Assembly (NCBI RefSeq): GCF_001316005.1
Contig: NZ_BBBJ01000010.1
Span: 1 to 64,000 of the forward strand
Length of the DNA stretch: 64,000 bases
Origin: Vulcanisaeta distributa JCM 11217
Lineage (GTDB): Archaea; Thermoproteota; Thermoprotei; Thermoproteales; Thermocladiaceae
Direction: 5' to 3'
This document shows, one piece after another, positions 52,490 to 62,767 of this stretch (the first letter of the stretch is position 1; each line of letters starts with the position of its first letter). Under the pieces are notes generated by a model. That model worked only from the letters and a program-made list of their open reading frames with translations. It was not told the DNA's origin and ran no database searches. A program made the translations under genes and the position numbers.

Positions 52490-53509
52490 TTAAATGCGTT
52501 TAATTACCTCCGTAGTAAAGGATTCGGTAGTGTAATTGCCTCCTAGGTCAGGCGTGTGTATTCCCTGGCTTAGGGTGTTAATTACGGCATCCTCAACCGC
52601 ACCTCCCGCCGCCACGTAATTATTATTCCCTGTCCTCTCCCCCCCATACCACCTGAGCATCCATGCTGCACTTAGTATCATTGCCGTTGGGTTTGCGATT
52701 CCCTTACCGGCTATGTCGAAGGCTGCGCCATGTATTGGCTCAAATAATGCCTTATTATCGCCCACGTTGGCTGAGGGTGCAAGCCCTATGCTACCGGTTA
52801 CGTAGGCCGCCAAGTCACTCAGTATGTCGCCGTATAAGTTCGTCGTTACTATGACGTCGAAGTCCTGGGGGGGCCTCCTAACGAGGTCCATGACTGCCGC
52901 GTCTATGTACATCTCATTAATCAACACCTCAGGGTACTCCCTCGCGACATTCCTAACGACACTTCTGAACAAGCCGTCTGACACCGTCAATACATTGGCC
53001 TTATGCACAATGGTGACCCTCCTGCGCCTAGCCCTCGCCATATTGAGGGCCACCCTGGCAATGCGTTCGCTAGCCCTCCTCGTTATCACTCTAAGGGCTA
53101 CTGCCGTATCATCATTAATCATGTACTCAGCCCTCACGTAGACATCCTCAGTATTCTCACGCACTATGACTAAGTCCACGCCATCCCTAACCGCCTTAAC
53201 CCCCCCTGGGTAATTCCTCGCTGGCCTAATATTGGCGTATAGGTCAAGCCCCCCCCTCCTTAGTTTGACAACAACATCACCCGCACTCTCACCCACGGGT
53301 CCCTTCAATATTGCATCTGCACCCTCTATTATCGGCCAGTACCTACTTGGCAATGCCTCCCCATACTTTCTAACTGCATTATCGCCGGCCTCAACGTAGG
53401 CAATATCGATGTTTAAGCCGTACTTAGACGCAGCCATCTTAAGAACCTCAATGGCGGACTTGGTCACCTCAGGTCCAATGCCATCACCCTCGATTACGGC
53501 TATCCTCAT
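52490..53509 (-). CDS. Isopropylmalate/homoisocitrate-type dehydrogenase
   Basis: NAD-dependent beta-decarboxylating dehydrogenase, 339 residues and intact. The motifs are VIEGDGIGPEVTKSAIEVLK, the substrate-binding RPARNYPGG (one Gly likely extra) and VIVRENTEDVYVRAEY. The catalytic Tyr/Lys pair is implied by ENTEDVY and VTIVHKANVL. The metal-binding Asp segment is VIVTTNLYGDILSDLAAYV, followed by PIHGAAFDIAGKGIANP. It fits 3-isopropylmalate dehydrogenase (LeuB) or homoisocitrate dehydrogenase; the neighbourhood (LeuA-type synthase, ilv genes) favours leucine synthesis. leuC and leuD are not in the window. The start is the ATG at 53509. Confidence 0.9.
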   Translation of the reverse strand: MRIAVIEGDGIGPEVTKSAIEVLKMAASKYGLNIDIAYVEAGDNAVRKYGEALPSRYWPIIEGADAILKGPVGESAGDVVVKLRRGGLDLYANIRPARNYPGGVKAVRDGVDLVIVRENTEDVYVRAEYMINDDTAVALRVITRRASERIARVALNMARARRRRVTIVHKANVLTVSDGLFRSVVRNVAREYPEVLINEMYIDAAVMDLVRRPPQDFDVIVTTNLYGDILSDLAAYVTGSIGLAPSANVGDNKALFEPIHGAAFDIAGKGIANPTAMILSAAWMLRWYGGERTGNNNYVAAGGAVEDAVINTLSQGIHTPDLGGNYTTESFTTEVIKRI

Positions 53510-53609
53510 CAGGAGTAATTACATAGCCTATTTTTATGCATTGCCAATCTATAGAAAATACTGACCATACTGAATTAGTACTTAAAAATCAAAATCATAT
53601 AACTAAGTA

Positions 53610-53960
53610 ATGGCCTACTTAAGTACGAGGAATCCAATTGGGAAAAGCTTGGAAACTTAATCTATAGGAAACACATGCACGGGCTCAGGGTGACGATTGC
53701 TCAATTCAAACTGTTAAAGGGCTCAGTCGTTAAGCCGCATTCCCACGCTCATGAGCAGGTCTCAATAGTGATTAAGGGTAGGTTAAGGTTTACCGTGAAT
53801 AATGAGGTATACATAGCGGAGCCTGGCGATATAGTTCATATACCCCCCAAACGCCATGCACAGTGTTGAGGCCCTTGAGGACTCGCTCGTAATTGATGTT
53901 TACTCGCCGGTTAGGGATGATTGGTTAAGGGGGGGTGAGGATAAGTATTTGAGGGAGTAG
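53610..53960 (+). CDS. Small cupin-domain protein, frameshifted
   Basis: About 116 residues. The conserved cupin barrel has the metal site VKPHSHAHEQVSIVIKGRLR (His-x-His with Glu), then AEPGDIVHIPPNAMHSVEAL with the second-motif His. The N-terminus is MAYLKYEESNWEKLG after adding one A near 53623. Another indel near 53856 must be repaired to reach the end DDWLRGEDKYLRE. Such single-domain cupins are isomerases, dioxygenases or ligand sensors; nothing specific can be said. It lies alone between the divergent LeuB-type gene and the convergent LeuA-type gene. Confidence 0.75.
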
Positions 53961-54012
53961 GTGCTTAAATTTTAAAAATAGAGTAAAATGTTCGCTATCA
54001 TAATCAGCCTTC

Positions 54013-55150
54013 TTAGTTCAATCTATCATCATGATTAAGCACCTCCATCACTATGCGACTAATGTCCTCCTCAGAGGCCCTAATGCCCATATCACCTAAC
54101 TCCTTAACCCTCCTGAGCACTGCATTAACAAGGTCATCACGCGGCTCGATGCCCATGGACTTAAGAACGTAAACTATTGAGTGCTTACCGCTGTGCTTTC
54201 CAACGACTATCCTCCTACTCATACCAACTGACCCAGGGTCTATTGGCTCGTAGGTCAGTGGGTTCGAGAGCACCCCCCCATGCACGTGAATACCAGACTC
54301 ATGCGAGAAGGCGTTGGCTCCAACAATGGCCTTGTTGGGCGGTACTGGTATTCCAAAGAGCTTAGAGACTAGGTCAGAGACCTCCTTAATTTTTTCGAAC
54401 TTAATTCCAACCTCGTAATTAAGCAAGAACCTCACGGCGGCCGCGATCTCCTCAAGTGCTGCATTACCTGCCCTCTCACCAACGCCATTTATGGTCCCAT
54501 GAGCTTGGTCAGCTCCAGCCTCAATCGCAGCCACGCTATTTGCCACGGCCATCCCAAAGTCATCATGGCAATGCACACTAAGTAGGTAATTACCCCCCCT
54601 AACATTCTCCCTAACAAACCTAACGAGCGACGCCATCTTACTCGGCCACATAACACCCACGGTATCCGCAATATCGAGCCTATCAGCGCCGGCATTAACA
54701 ACCTCCTGAAAAACCCTGACCAGGAACTTAGGGTCACTCCTCGTAGCATCCTCAGCGCTGAACTCCACGGTTAGGCCATGGGACTTCGCATAGCTTACTG
54801 CGTTCACGGCAGCCTCGACCACCTCCTCCCTACTCATCCTAAGTTTATACCTCATGTGCAGGTCTGATGTGGCTATGAAAATGTGTATGGCCTTCACGTC
54901 GGCATCAATCACCTTATTAATATCCTCCCTCCTGGTCCTCGCCAATGCAATAACCTCTGAATTACTTACCTCCCTAGCTATTGACTTAACGGCCCTAAAC
55001 TCACCCTCACTAACAATTGGAAATCCAGCCTCAATGGAGTCAACGCCCAACTCCTCAAGCTTTAACGCGATTAGTAGCTTATCCTCGGGCTTTAGGGCGA
55101 CACCAGGGGGGGTTTGTTCACCATCTGAGCGTCGTGTCTAGCAATCTCAC
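54013..55150 (-). CDS. 2-isopropylmalate synthase/homocitrate synthase-type enzyme, frameshifted
   Basis: Condenses acetyl-CoA with a 2-oxoacid. The N-terminus VRLLDTTLRDGEQTPGVALK is followed by LDIADTVGVMWPSK, LSVHCHDDFGMAVANSVAAI (metal-binding HCH), GTINGVGERAGNAALEEIAA and NAFSHESGIHVHG. At about 380 residues it lacks the long C-terminal regulatory domain of bacterial LeuA, so isopropylmalate, citramalate and homocitrate synthase are all possible. The ilv/leu neighbourhood favours leucine or isoleucine synthesis. The break is near 55110 (one base missing in LRDGEQ). The start is a GTG at 55150. Several members of this family are feedback-inhibited; no such domain is visible here. Confidence 0.9.
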
Positions 55151-55304
55151 GTATTTATTTCCAGGTGGGACCTAACTACGTCTCCCTGAGCAATCTAACC
55201 CACCGTATCATGTAATAAAAATACTTTATTTAAGTATTTCCCTAAGATATAGATTAACCATAACCAATGAATGATCCACATTACACTAGTTATATGGCGG
55301 AAAA

Positions 55305-55437
55305 GCTTAAATATTCTATAAATTGACTTATGTCTGATGAGGTGCTTTATTCTTTACGTATGATACGGATGAAAATAATAGGGAAAATAATGGGTTAAGT
55401 CCACGGTCAAACCACGCGGTGGTTATGCATGAAGTAA
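55305..55437 (+). promoter_or_regulatory. ilvB promoter and leader with small hairpin
   Basis: TATA-like sequences (gcttaaatattctataaat, 55304-55322) put the transcription start near 55335-55345. This leaves a leader of about 95 bases before the ilvB ATG, longer than usual in this window. It contains aaccac-gcg-gtggtt (55410-55424), a 6-bp stem hairpin 13 bases before the start codon. A 22-codon frame (55330-55398) begins near the predicted start and may be coincidental. Confidence 0.4.
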
Positions 55438-57290
55438 ATGCGTCGGGTGATTACGGTGCCTAGGGCCGTTGACTTACTGGTTAGGGAGATGGAGGGCATG
55501 GGTGTTAGGGAGGTCTTTGGCATTATTGGTGGCCAGATAATGCCGTTCTTCGATGCGTTATATAATTCTAATATTAAGGTTTATATGTTTAGGCATGAGC
55601 AGGGTGCAATACATGCCGCGGATGCCTATGGTAGGGTCATGAGGAGGCCCATGACCGTTGTCGTTACGTCAGGCCCAGGCGCCACAAACCTACTCACTGG
55701 GCTTGCGAATGCGATGATGGATTCATCACCACTAATAGCAATAACGGGCCAAGTACCAACAGCATTCTTCGGGAGGGATGCGTTTCAGGAGACGGACATA
55801 GTCGGCGCGACGATGCCCGTCACCAAGCACACGTTTATGGTTAAGAGACCTGAGGACCTGGTCCCCCCCGTGTATAAGGCTGCCTATGAAATATCAATTA
55901 ATGGTAGGCCGGGTCCCGTAGTCATAGACTTGCCGAGGGATGTGCAGTTGATGGATGTTGACCCGACGACTGTTAAAAGCAAGGTGATAAGGATAGCCAG
56001 AAAGGAAATCCCTGAGCCGGACCCCCCCTCATTAATTGCCTACGCACTTAAGCTGCTCCTAACTGCCGAGAGACCCGTGATGCTGGTTGGCGGTGGTGTT
56101 TGCTGGAGTGGAGCGACTGATGAAGTCTTGACCCTCGCCGAATTGATAGGCATGCCCATAGTCACTACGTTACCGGGTAAGAACTGCGTGCCCAGTAACC
56201 ACCCACTGGTTATGGGTCCCTCGGGGATGCACGGTAGGCTAGAGGCCGATGCAGCCATAATAAATGCCGACGTGATACTCGCCGTGGGTACGAGATTCAG
56301 CGACAGGACTGTGGGCAACTTCAACGAGTTTAGGAGGGGTAGGAAGATAATACACATTGACATTGATAGGAGCGAGATCGGTAAGAATGTCAAGCCCGAG
56401 GTCGGCATTGTTGGTGACGCTAAGGCGGTTCTATCGACTATGATTAAGCTAGTACCCAAGGCCCTTGAGAGGAGGCACGAGGCATTCATCAAGTGGTTAA
56501 GGGGGGGTATTAAGGAGAGTTATGAGGAGTATAGGAGGAGGGTTGATGTCAATGGGTTTGCGCCGTGGAGGGTCCTGAAGGTCCTTAGGGAGGTGATGCC
56601 GCCGCACTCAATAACTACGACGGGGGGGTTGGCAGCCACCAGATGTGGTGCGAGCTTCACTGGGACGTCTATGTGCCTGGGACCTTCATAACAAGTGCGG
56701 GCCTTGGTACAATGGGGGGGTTTGGACTACCCGCAGCCCTGGGCGCAAAGATAGCTAGGCCTGACGTGCCTGTGCTCGATATTGATGGTGATGGCTCATT
56801 CCAAATGACCATGCAGAACCTAGCCCTTATTCGTGAGTATGACCTACCCGTGATAGTGACTATATTTGATAACTCAACACTCATGCTTGTTAGGCATTGG
56901 CAGGTGATGCTGTATAATAGGAGGATAATTGCCGTAGACTTCAACGTAAACCCAGACTTCATGAAGATAGCCGAGGCCTACGGGATAGAGGGCGTTAGGC
57001 CGAGTAATTATGATGAGTTGAGGAGTGCCGTTGCAAGGGCCGTTAGGAATAATGAGGCGCTGATTGTTGACGTAACCATTGATAGGGAGAGGGACTTCGT
57101 CCTGCCCTTCGTACCCTCAGGCAAGTGGCTTGAGGAGGTCATATTCCCGGAGGGCTTTAAGGTCGACCTTAGGTACCGGGTGAGGGCTATGGAGGGTGAT
57201 TTCTCGATAGAGATCATAATGAGTAATGAGGTTAACCCGTTCGATGCCGTGGTTAGGGCTATGAACGTGATCAGGAGGGGGGCAAGATAA
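55438..57290 (+). CDS. ilvB: Acetolactate synthase, catalytic subunit, frameshifted
   Basis: A ThDP enzyme making acetolactate/acetohydroxybutyrate, first step for valine, leucine and isoleucine. ThDP PYR domain: GVREVFGIIGGQIMPFFDAL, MFRHEQGAIHAADAYGRV (catalytic Glu) and VVTSGPGATNLLTGLANAMM. The central FAD/acceptor domain has GRDAFQETDIVGATMPVTKH and GTRFSDRTVGNFNEF. The PP domain has LDIDGDGSFQMTMQNLALI with the Mg-binding GDG. The frame breaks at 56622-56628: a G7 where five Gs keep TTGVGSHQMWCELHW. As written, the second frame runs on past the usual end ([15 protein letters not shown]…) into the beginning of an ACT domain, either a fusion or a missed stop. Confidence 0.93.
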
Positions 57291-57475
57291 CAATTAGACA
57301 CATAGTGATAGACATGAGCGACTCAGTTATCAGGGTTTCTATTAGGGCAAGGGGGGGTGAGGAGGATGAGGTTAGGTGGGTTTGTAATAAGCTTGATAAG
57401 CTCTACGATGTGGTAAATGTTAAATATATGCCTGAAGAAGTACACATGAATAAGGTGGTGATTAGTAATGGCTAG
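57189..57475 (+). CDS. ACT domain, acetolactate synthase regulatory part (IlvN-like), frameshifted
   Basis: Regulatory ACT domain that normally confers valine feedback. The secondary-structure order fits: strand FSIEIIMSN, helix [17 protein letters not shown], strand [14 protein letters not shown], strand IRVSIRARG, helix [18 protein letters not shown], strand [12 protein letters not shown]6 at 57278 should be G4 to join the two halves. It starts at ATG 57189 if separate from IlvB, or is the C-terminal part of one IlvB-IlvN polypeptide. Its stop TAG overlaps the ilvC start by 8 bases, so it is translationally coupled. It is about 95 residues, shorter than bacterial IlvN (which has two ACT-like halves). 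Confidence 0.75.
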
Positions 57476-58465
57476 GATATACAAAGATGGGGGGGATGCG
57501 GACCTATCGGTGATAAAGGGTAAGGTAATCGCGGTGCTGGGCTACGGCATTCAGGGTAGGGCGTGGGCGTTGAACATGAGGGATAGTGGCGTTAAGGTCA
57601 TTGTTGGTGTTAGGCCGGGCAAGAGCTTCGACCTGGCTAGGCAGGAGGGGGGGTTTGAGGTTTACCAGGTGGGTGATGCGGTTAGGAGGGCTGATGTAAT
57701 AGCGGTCCTACTGCCCGACATGGCGCAGCCAAGTGTTTGGGAGTCGGAGATTGCGCCAAACCTTAGGCGTGGCATGACGGTGGTCTTCGCCCACGGCTTC
57801 AACATTAGATTCGGATTAATAAAACCGCCGAGTGATGTGGACGTAGTCCTAATAGCGCCCAAGGCGCCCGGTAAGGCCGTTAGGGATGAGTTCGTTAGGG
57901 GGGGTTGGGGAGTCCCGGCGCTGGTTGCTGTTCATCAAGACTTCACTGGAAATGCCCTAAAGACTGCGTTGGCTATTGCGAAGGCCAATGGGTTCACGAG
58001 GGTTGGCGTTATAGAGACGACTTTTGCTGAGGAGACGGAGACTGACTAATAGGTGAGCAGAACGTACTGGTTGGTGGGCTACTGCAGTTGTTAAGGTATG
58101 GTTTTGAGGTTATGGTGGAACTCGGCTACCAACCTGAGGTGGCGTATTTCGAGGCCATTAACGAGGCTAAATTGATAATGGACTTAATATGGGAGAGGGG
58201 GGGACTCACTGGGATGCTCCTTGGCGTGAGCGAGACGGCTAGGTATGGTGGCTTAACGGTTGGGCCTTACGTAATTAATGAGGATGTTAAGAGGAGGATG
58301 AAGGAGGCTGCTGAGAGGGTTAGGAATGGTGAATTTGCTAAGGAGTGGGTTGCCGAGTATCAGAGGGGGGGTGCGCCAAGGCTCAGGGAATTGCTTGAGC
58401 AGGTTAGTAATAGCCAGGTTGAGAGGGTTGGTGAATTCTTGAGGCAATTAATGAGAAGTAAATAG
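57468..58465 (+). CDS. ilvC: Ketol-acid reductoisomerase, frameshifted
   Basis: Converts acetolactate into dihydroxyisovalerate with NAD(P)H and Mg. The N-terminal nucleotide site is [20 protein letters not shown]; the following VGVRPGKS should bind the phosphate of NADPH or set NADH preference. [19 protein letters not shown], then (G)[12 protein letters not shown] and [13 protein letters not shown] are the metal-binding regions. The C-terminal helical domain has [20 protein letters not shown] and the acidic residue in [14 protein letters not shown]. Breaks are at 58046 (missing [15 protein letters not shown]). The extra Gly in [22 protein letters not shown] and ERGGLTG all come from G7 runs. 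Repaired length about 332 residues, normal class I. Confidence 0.95.
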
Positions 58466-58686
58466 GTCATCGTTGTAGTTTTAAGCAATTTATCTTGCTT
58501 CAAATGCATTTCCTCGTTTTACCTGGCTTGTGCTAAATAACCGATGTTACTGGTGTTTTTATTAATGATAAATCATGATTATGTATTATGAATAATTTTT
58601 AATAATTTAGAGCTTAGTCTATTGACTTATTAATCTTTTATTTTTGACTTAGGCAATTTTTAATCTATGGAGCGATCAATTAAACC
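58466..58686 (+). promoter_or_regulatory. AT-rich gap with hdrA promoter
   Basis: 220 bases of strongly AT-rich, non-coding DNA after ilvC. The TATA-like tttttaatct (58657-58666) is centred about 26 bases before a GTG at 58687, fitting a leaderless transcript for the heterodisulfide-reductase-like gene. Nothing else is recognised in the gap. Confidence 0.5.
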
Positions 58687-61600
58687 GTGGGTTATAGAGC
58701 GTTGGATATTGATAAGGTGAGGAGACCATTGGGTAAGCTTAAGATTACGCCGGAGATGTGTATTGGCGATGAACTATGCGTTAGAAGGTGCCCAATGAAT
58801 GTCCTGGAACTAACCAAGGAGGAGGTTAATCCGAGGGGGTTATCATTATGTCAGGGTTAAGCCTGGTAAGGAACTTGATTGCGTTGCATGTGGCATATGC
58901 GAGAGGGTCTGCCCAACGAATGCGATATACGTTGAGCGTGAGGAGGAGATAACGGTAAAGGATTACTTAACGAAGATTGGCGGAACTAAGGTTGTGCAGG
59001 AGGGCTTTACTAGTAATCGAGTTCTCATAATTGGTGGTGGTATTGCTGGTATTGAGGCTGCCCTTGCCCTGGCTAACATGGGTTATAAGGTAACGTTAAT
59101 TGAGAAATCAGCGACTATCGGCGGTAAGATGGCGATGCTCGACAAGACATTCCCAACCCTCGACTGCAGCATATGCATAGAGGGGGGGCCGTTGATGAGT
59201 GATACCTCGAATAATAAGAACATTGAGGTACTAACAATGGCGGAACTCCTGGAATTAAGGGGGGGTGAGCCGGGGGGGCGTTATAGGGCTAGGATCCTCG
59301 TCAAGCCTAGGTACGTGACAGATGAATGCACGAAATGCGGGTTGTGCGAGAACGTATGCCCCCCCATGACTACTCCAAGCGAGTACAATGCAGGTATTGG
59401 CCTTAGAAAGGCGATATATTTGCCATTCCCGCAGGCCGAGCCCGGCATCTATGCCATAGACCCAGACCTATGCCTAAACAAGCCCCCCGAGAACATAGCC
59501 TGCAATAGATGCGTTAGCGTCTGCGAGCCTAGGACCATACTATTCACGATGATGCCCAGGATAATCGAGAGAGAAGTGGCGGCAGTCATAGTAGCCACGG
59601 GCTACGAGTTAGAGGATGGCGAAGTACTGGCTAAGTATGGCTATGGCAAGCACCCAGACATACTCATCGCAATGGAGTTCGAGAGGCTCGTCAATGCCAC
59701 AGGGCCATCATTGGGCGAGGTAATTAGGCTAAGTAACCATGAGCGCCCGAGGAAGGTCCTATTCATATCCTGCATAGGCTCCAGGACAAATAAGGCTAAC
59801 CCATACTGCTCAAAGGTCTGTTGTGAGTACCTACTTAAGCAAGCCATTTACGCAAAGAATCACGGTATCGATGACGTCACCATATTATACATGAATGACG
59901 TTAGGACATACGGCAAGGGCTTCGAGAACCTATACCAAAGGGCTGTTGAGAGGGGGGGCGTTAGGATAGTCCATGGTAGACCAATGGTGATAACTCCGTT
60001 AATGGCTCAATAAGGATTAAGTATGAGGATACGCGGAGTGGGGGGGAGGTCAGGATCGAGGATTACGACATGGTAGTCCTGGCACCGACCATAAAGCCCC
60101 CCAAGGACCTGCGGAGATTAGCCAATGTATTGGGTCTCGAACTTGATAAATACGGTTTCATCAAGGCAAACCCGGCAAACCCTGTCGAGACAGGGATCCC
60201 TGGCATCTTCGTGGCAGGAAGCGCCTCTGGGCCCATGGACATCACGGAGTCGGTACTCATGGGCTTAGCAGCGGCGGCGCAGGCGGTGAGCTTCATGGGT
60301 AAATCAGCAATAGAGACCGAGGAGTTTAGTGAAACCATAGAGACGGAGAAACCGAGGATTGGCGTCTTCGTCTGCCACTGCGGCAGTAATATAGCCGGCG
60401 TTGCCGATGTGAACGAGTTAGTTAAGTTTTCAAGGGAATTACCCGGCGTGGTCCACGCCGAGGACATACCCTTTGCTTGCTCGAAGGCTGGGTTAGACCG
60501 CATTGCTGAGTCGATAAAGAAAAATAACCTTAATAGAGTCGTTGTTGCGGCCTGCTCGCCGGTCACGCACTTGAGGTTTTTCCAGGATGCTGCGAGGAGG
60601 GCTGGTCTTAATCCTTACCTCGTGGAGATGACGAACATTAGGAACCTGGACACCTGGGTCCACAACGACAGGAAGGTAGCCACAGAAAAGGCAAAAGACA
60701 TGATAAGAATGGCCGTAGCCAAGGCACCACTCATGAAGCCCTTCAGGCTGAGAAGCTCGGTATAGTCAAAAGGGCGCTGGTCATTGGCTGCGGACCAGCG
60801 GGACTTGCGGCCGTTAATGCCCTCGCCAACGCAGGCGTTGAAACAATAGTGGTTGAGCTAGGGAATAGATGCGGTGGTCCTTACCTAAACGATTTCGTAA
60901 TTAAGTACTTACCGGAGGGCACGAGGGCTAAGGAGGTAGTTGGTAAATCGCTTAAGGTCCTTGAGAACTCCAGGGTCAGGGTTTATTATGGAACCACGGT
61001 TAAGGAGGTCACGGGCTTCACGGGTAACTTCCACGTGGTCCTAAGCAACGGCGTCGAACTCGACGTTGGCGCAATAATAGTCGCCACGGGAGCCAACCCC
61101 ATCAATACCGTTAATTATAATGTTAGCGATGGACTTAATGTCATGACAATACACGACTTAATCAATAGGGGGGGCTTAAGTACTGGTAATGACGTATTAT
61201 TCATCGACGAGTGCAATAAGCCCTATTGCCAAGCCATCATGTTTAACACGGCATTAGCGTTGAGAAGGCTGGTAAGAACGTGTACGTAATCGTTAAGGAC
61301 ATCATGATGGTTGGTACGCAATACGAGGATTTATATAGGGAGGTTAGGAGGGCTGGCATTACAATACTTAGAGTCCCGAGAGGGTGACGTAATGAATTAC
61401 GTGTCACTTAATCATGATGTTGCCGTGATTAAGGATGTGGAACTCGGCGGTGATGTCTCGGTCCACGTTGATACGGTGGTGTTCAATACGCCCATGAGAC
61501 CTAACTCAGACGAGGTTTCTAAGATTTTGAGGCTTTCTAAGGATCAGGAGGGCTTTCTGATGGAGCTCACCCGAAGCTCGGCCCAGTGGACACGATGACC

Positions 61601-62390
61601 CCCAGGAATATTCATAGCAGGGGGGGCTGTCAGGGCTCATAGGGGGGCTTCGGTGAAGCCGTCCTGGAGGGTTACGCAGCGGCCGCCAGGGCGTTGACGT
61701 TATTGACTAGGGACTACATGATTAAGGAGGTCTCGGTACCGAGGGTGGATCCAAGTAAGTGCGTTGGTTGCTTGCTATGCGTTAAGGCTTGCCCGTACGG
61801 CGCCATTAAGGGTGAGCCCGGTAAGCCAGTTACGATAAACCCAGTTGCCTGTCAGGGCTGTGTTCATGCGTTGGCGAGTGCCCATACGGCGCATTAGACA
61901 TGGACTTACTAAGTGATGATGCTATTTTAGCTCAGGTTGAGGCTGCTTTGGCTGAGGAGCCTGAGAAGAAGGTTATAATGTTCACATGCGCCTACTGCTC
62001 CTACTACGCAGCCGATAATACGGGGGGGATACTAAAGCTTCAGTATCCACCGCATATCAGGATAATTAGGTTACAATGTAGCTCAAGGCTTAACTGGAGA
62101 CACGTTAAGCGTGCTTTTGAGCTTGGTGCTGCTGGTGTGTTTGTGACTGGTTGTAGCTTGGTGACTGCCACTACATAACTGCGAATTACAACACCGTCAG
62201 AAGATTCGAAAACTGGAAAAAGAGACTAAAAAACATAGGCGTTAGGGAGGAAAGATTCCAACTAAGACTATTCGGCGCACCAGATGTTAAGGATTTCATA
62301 GAGGCTGCCAATGAGGCGAAGAGAGTTGTCGAAACTGTGACTAAGGAGGAGATTGAGCAGACGAAACAAAGAATCAAGCAACTAAGGTGA
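58687..62390 (+). CDS. Giant HdrA-like flavoprotein: ferredoxin, two FAD modules, HdrA N-domain, ferredoxin and MvhD in one chain; frameshifted
   Basis: About 1,230 residues after repair. Order: 2x[4Fe-4S] (CIGDELCVRRCP, CVACGICERVCP); FAD module 1 (VLIIGGGIAGIEAALALANM, FPTLDCSICIEG, CTKCGLCENVCP); the HdrA Cys domain (IGVFVCHCGSNIAGVADVNE, VVVAACSPVTHLRF); FAD module 2 (ALVIGCGPAGLAAVNALANA); ferredoxin (CVGCLLCVKACPYGAIKG, CQGCGACVGECPYGAL); MvhD (VIMFTCAYCSYYAADN, LQCSSRLNWRHVKRAFELGA, TGCSLGDCHY). Breaks near 58840, 60010, 60765, 61275, 61380, 61590, 61660, 61870 and 62150. The join of modules 1 and Cys domain is inside one frame and secure; the others are inferred. Likely passes electrons between a thiol/disulfide partner, ferredoxin and NAD or a quinone; direction unknown. 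Confidence 0.85.
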
Positions 62391-62698
62391 TGGGGGGGAT
62401 GGCCGTGGCTAACCCCACACTTAAGGAGGAGTTACTTAAGTTTGAACCCACGGCGTCACTATGCTATCAATGCGGTACGTGCACCACGGTCTGCCCAATG
62501 TCCGAGTTCGGGTTGAACACGAGGTTGGTAATGAAGTTGGCGAACCTGGGAATAATAAATGATTGGGTGCGTAAAGCCGTGTGGCTATGCACGGGTTGCG
62601 GCCTATGCCAGGAAAACTGCCCAAACGAAATTAGAATACCCAACGTAATTAGGTTCATTAGGTCAAAGGTAATAATTGAACAACGAAGAGGAAGGTAA
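62390..62698 (+). CDS. HdrC-like iron-sulfur protein
   Basis: About 102 residues, intact, with two [4Fe-4S] motifs: SLCYQCGTCTTVCPMSEFG and WLCTGCGLCQENCPNEI. It matches the HdrC subunit that shuttles electrons between HdrA and the catalytic HdrB/HdrD. The start ATG overlaps the HdrA-MvhD stop in TGATG, so the two are coupled. HdrB (the CCG-domain catalytic subunit) or a membrane HdrE/QmoC-type cytochrome is not visible: after this gene comes a 69-base gap and citrate synthase. A G7 in the first codons (MGGMAV) is probably shorter. Confidence 0.88.
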   Translation: MGGMAVANPTLKEELLKFEPTASLCYQCGTCTTVCPMSEFGLNTRLVMKLANLGIINDWVRKAVWLCTGCGLCQENCPNEIRIPNVIRFIRSKVIIEQRRGR

Positions 62699-62767
62699 TG
62701 CGGTGTTTATCATTATTAAAAATAAACAAATTTTATCAAAAAAGACCCACACTCTACATAGAACCTC

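Noticed and set aside
55330-55398. A 22-codon leader peptide before ilvB
   Set aside because: The predicted transcription start is at or after its ATG, and it has no run of branched-chain codons beyond chance.
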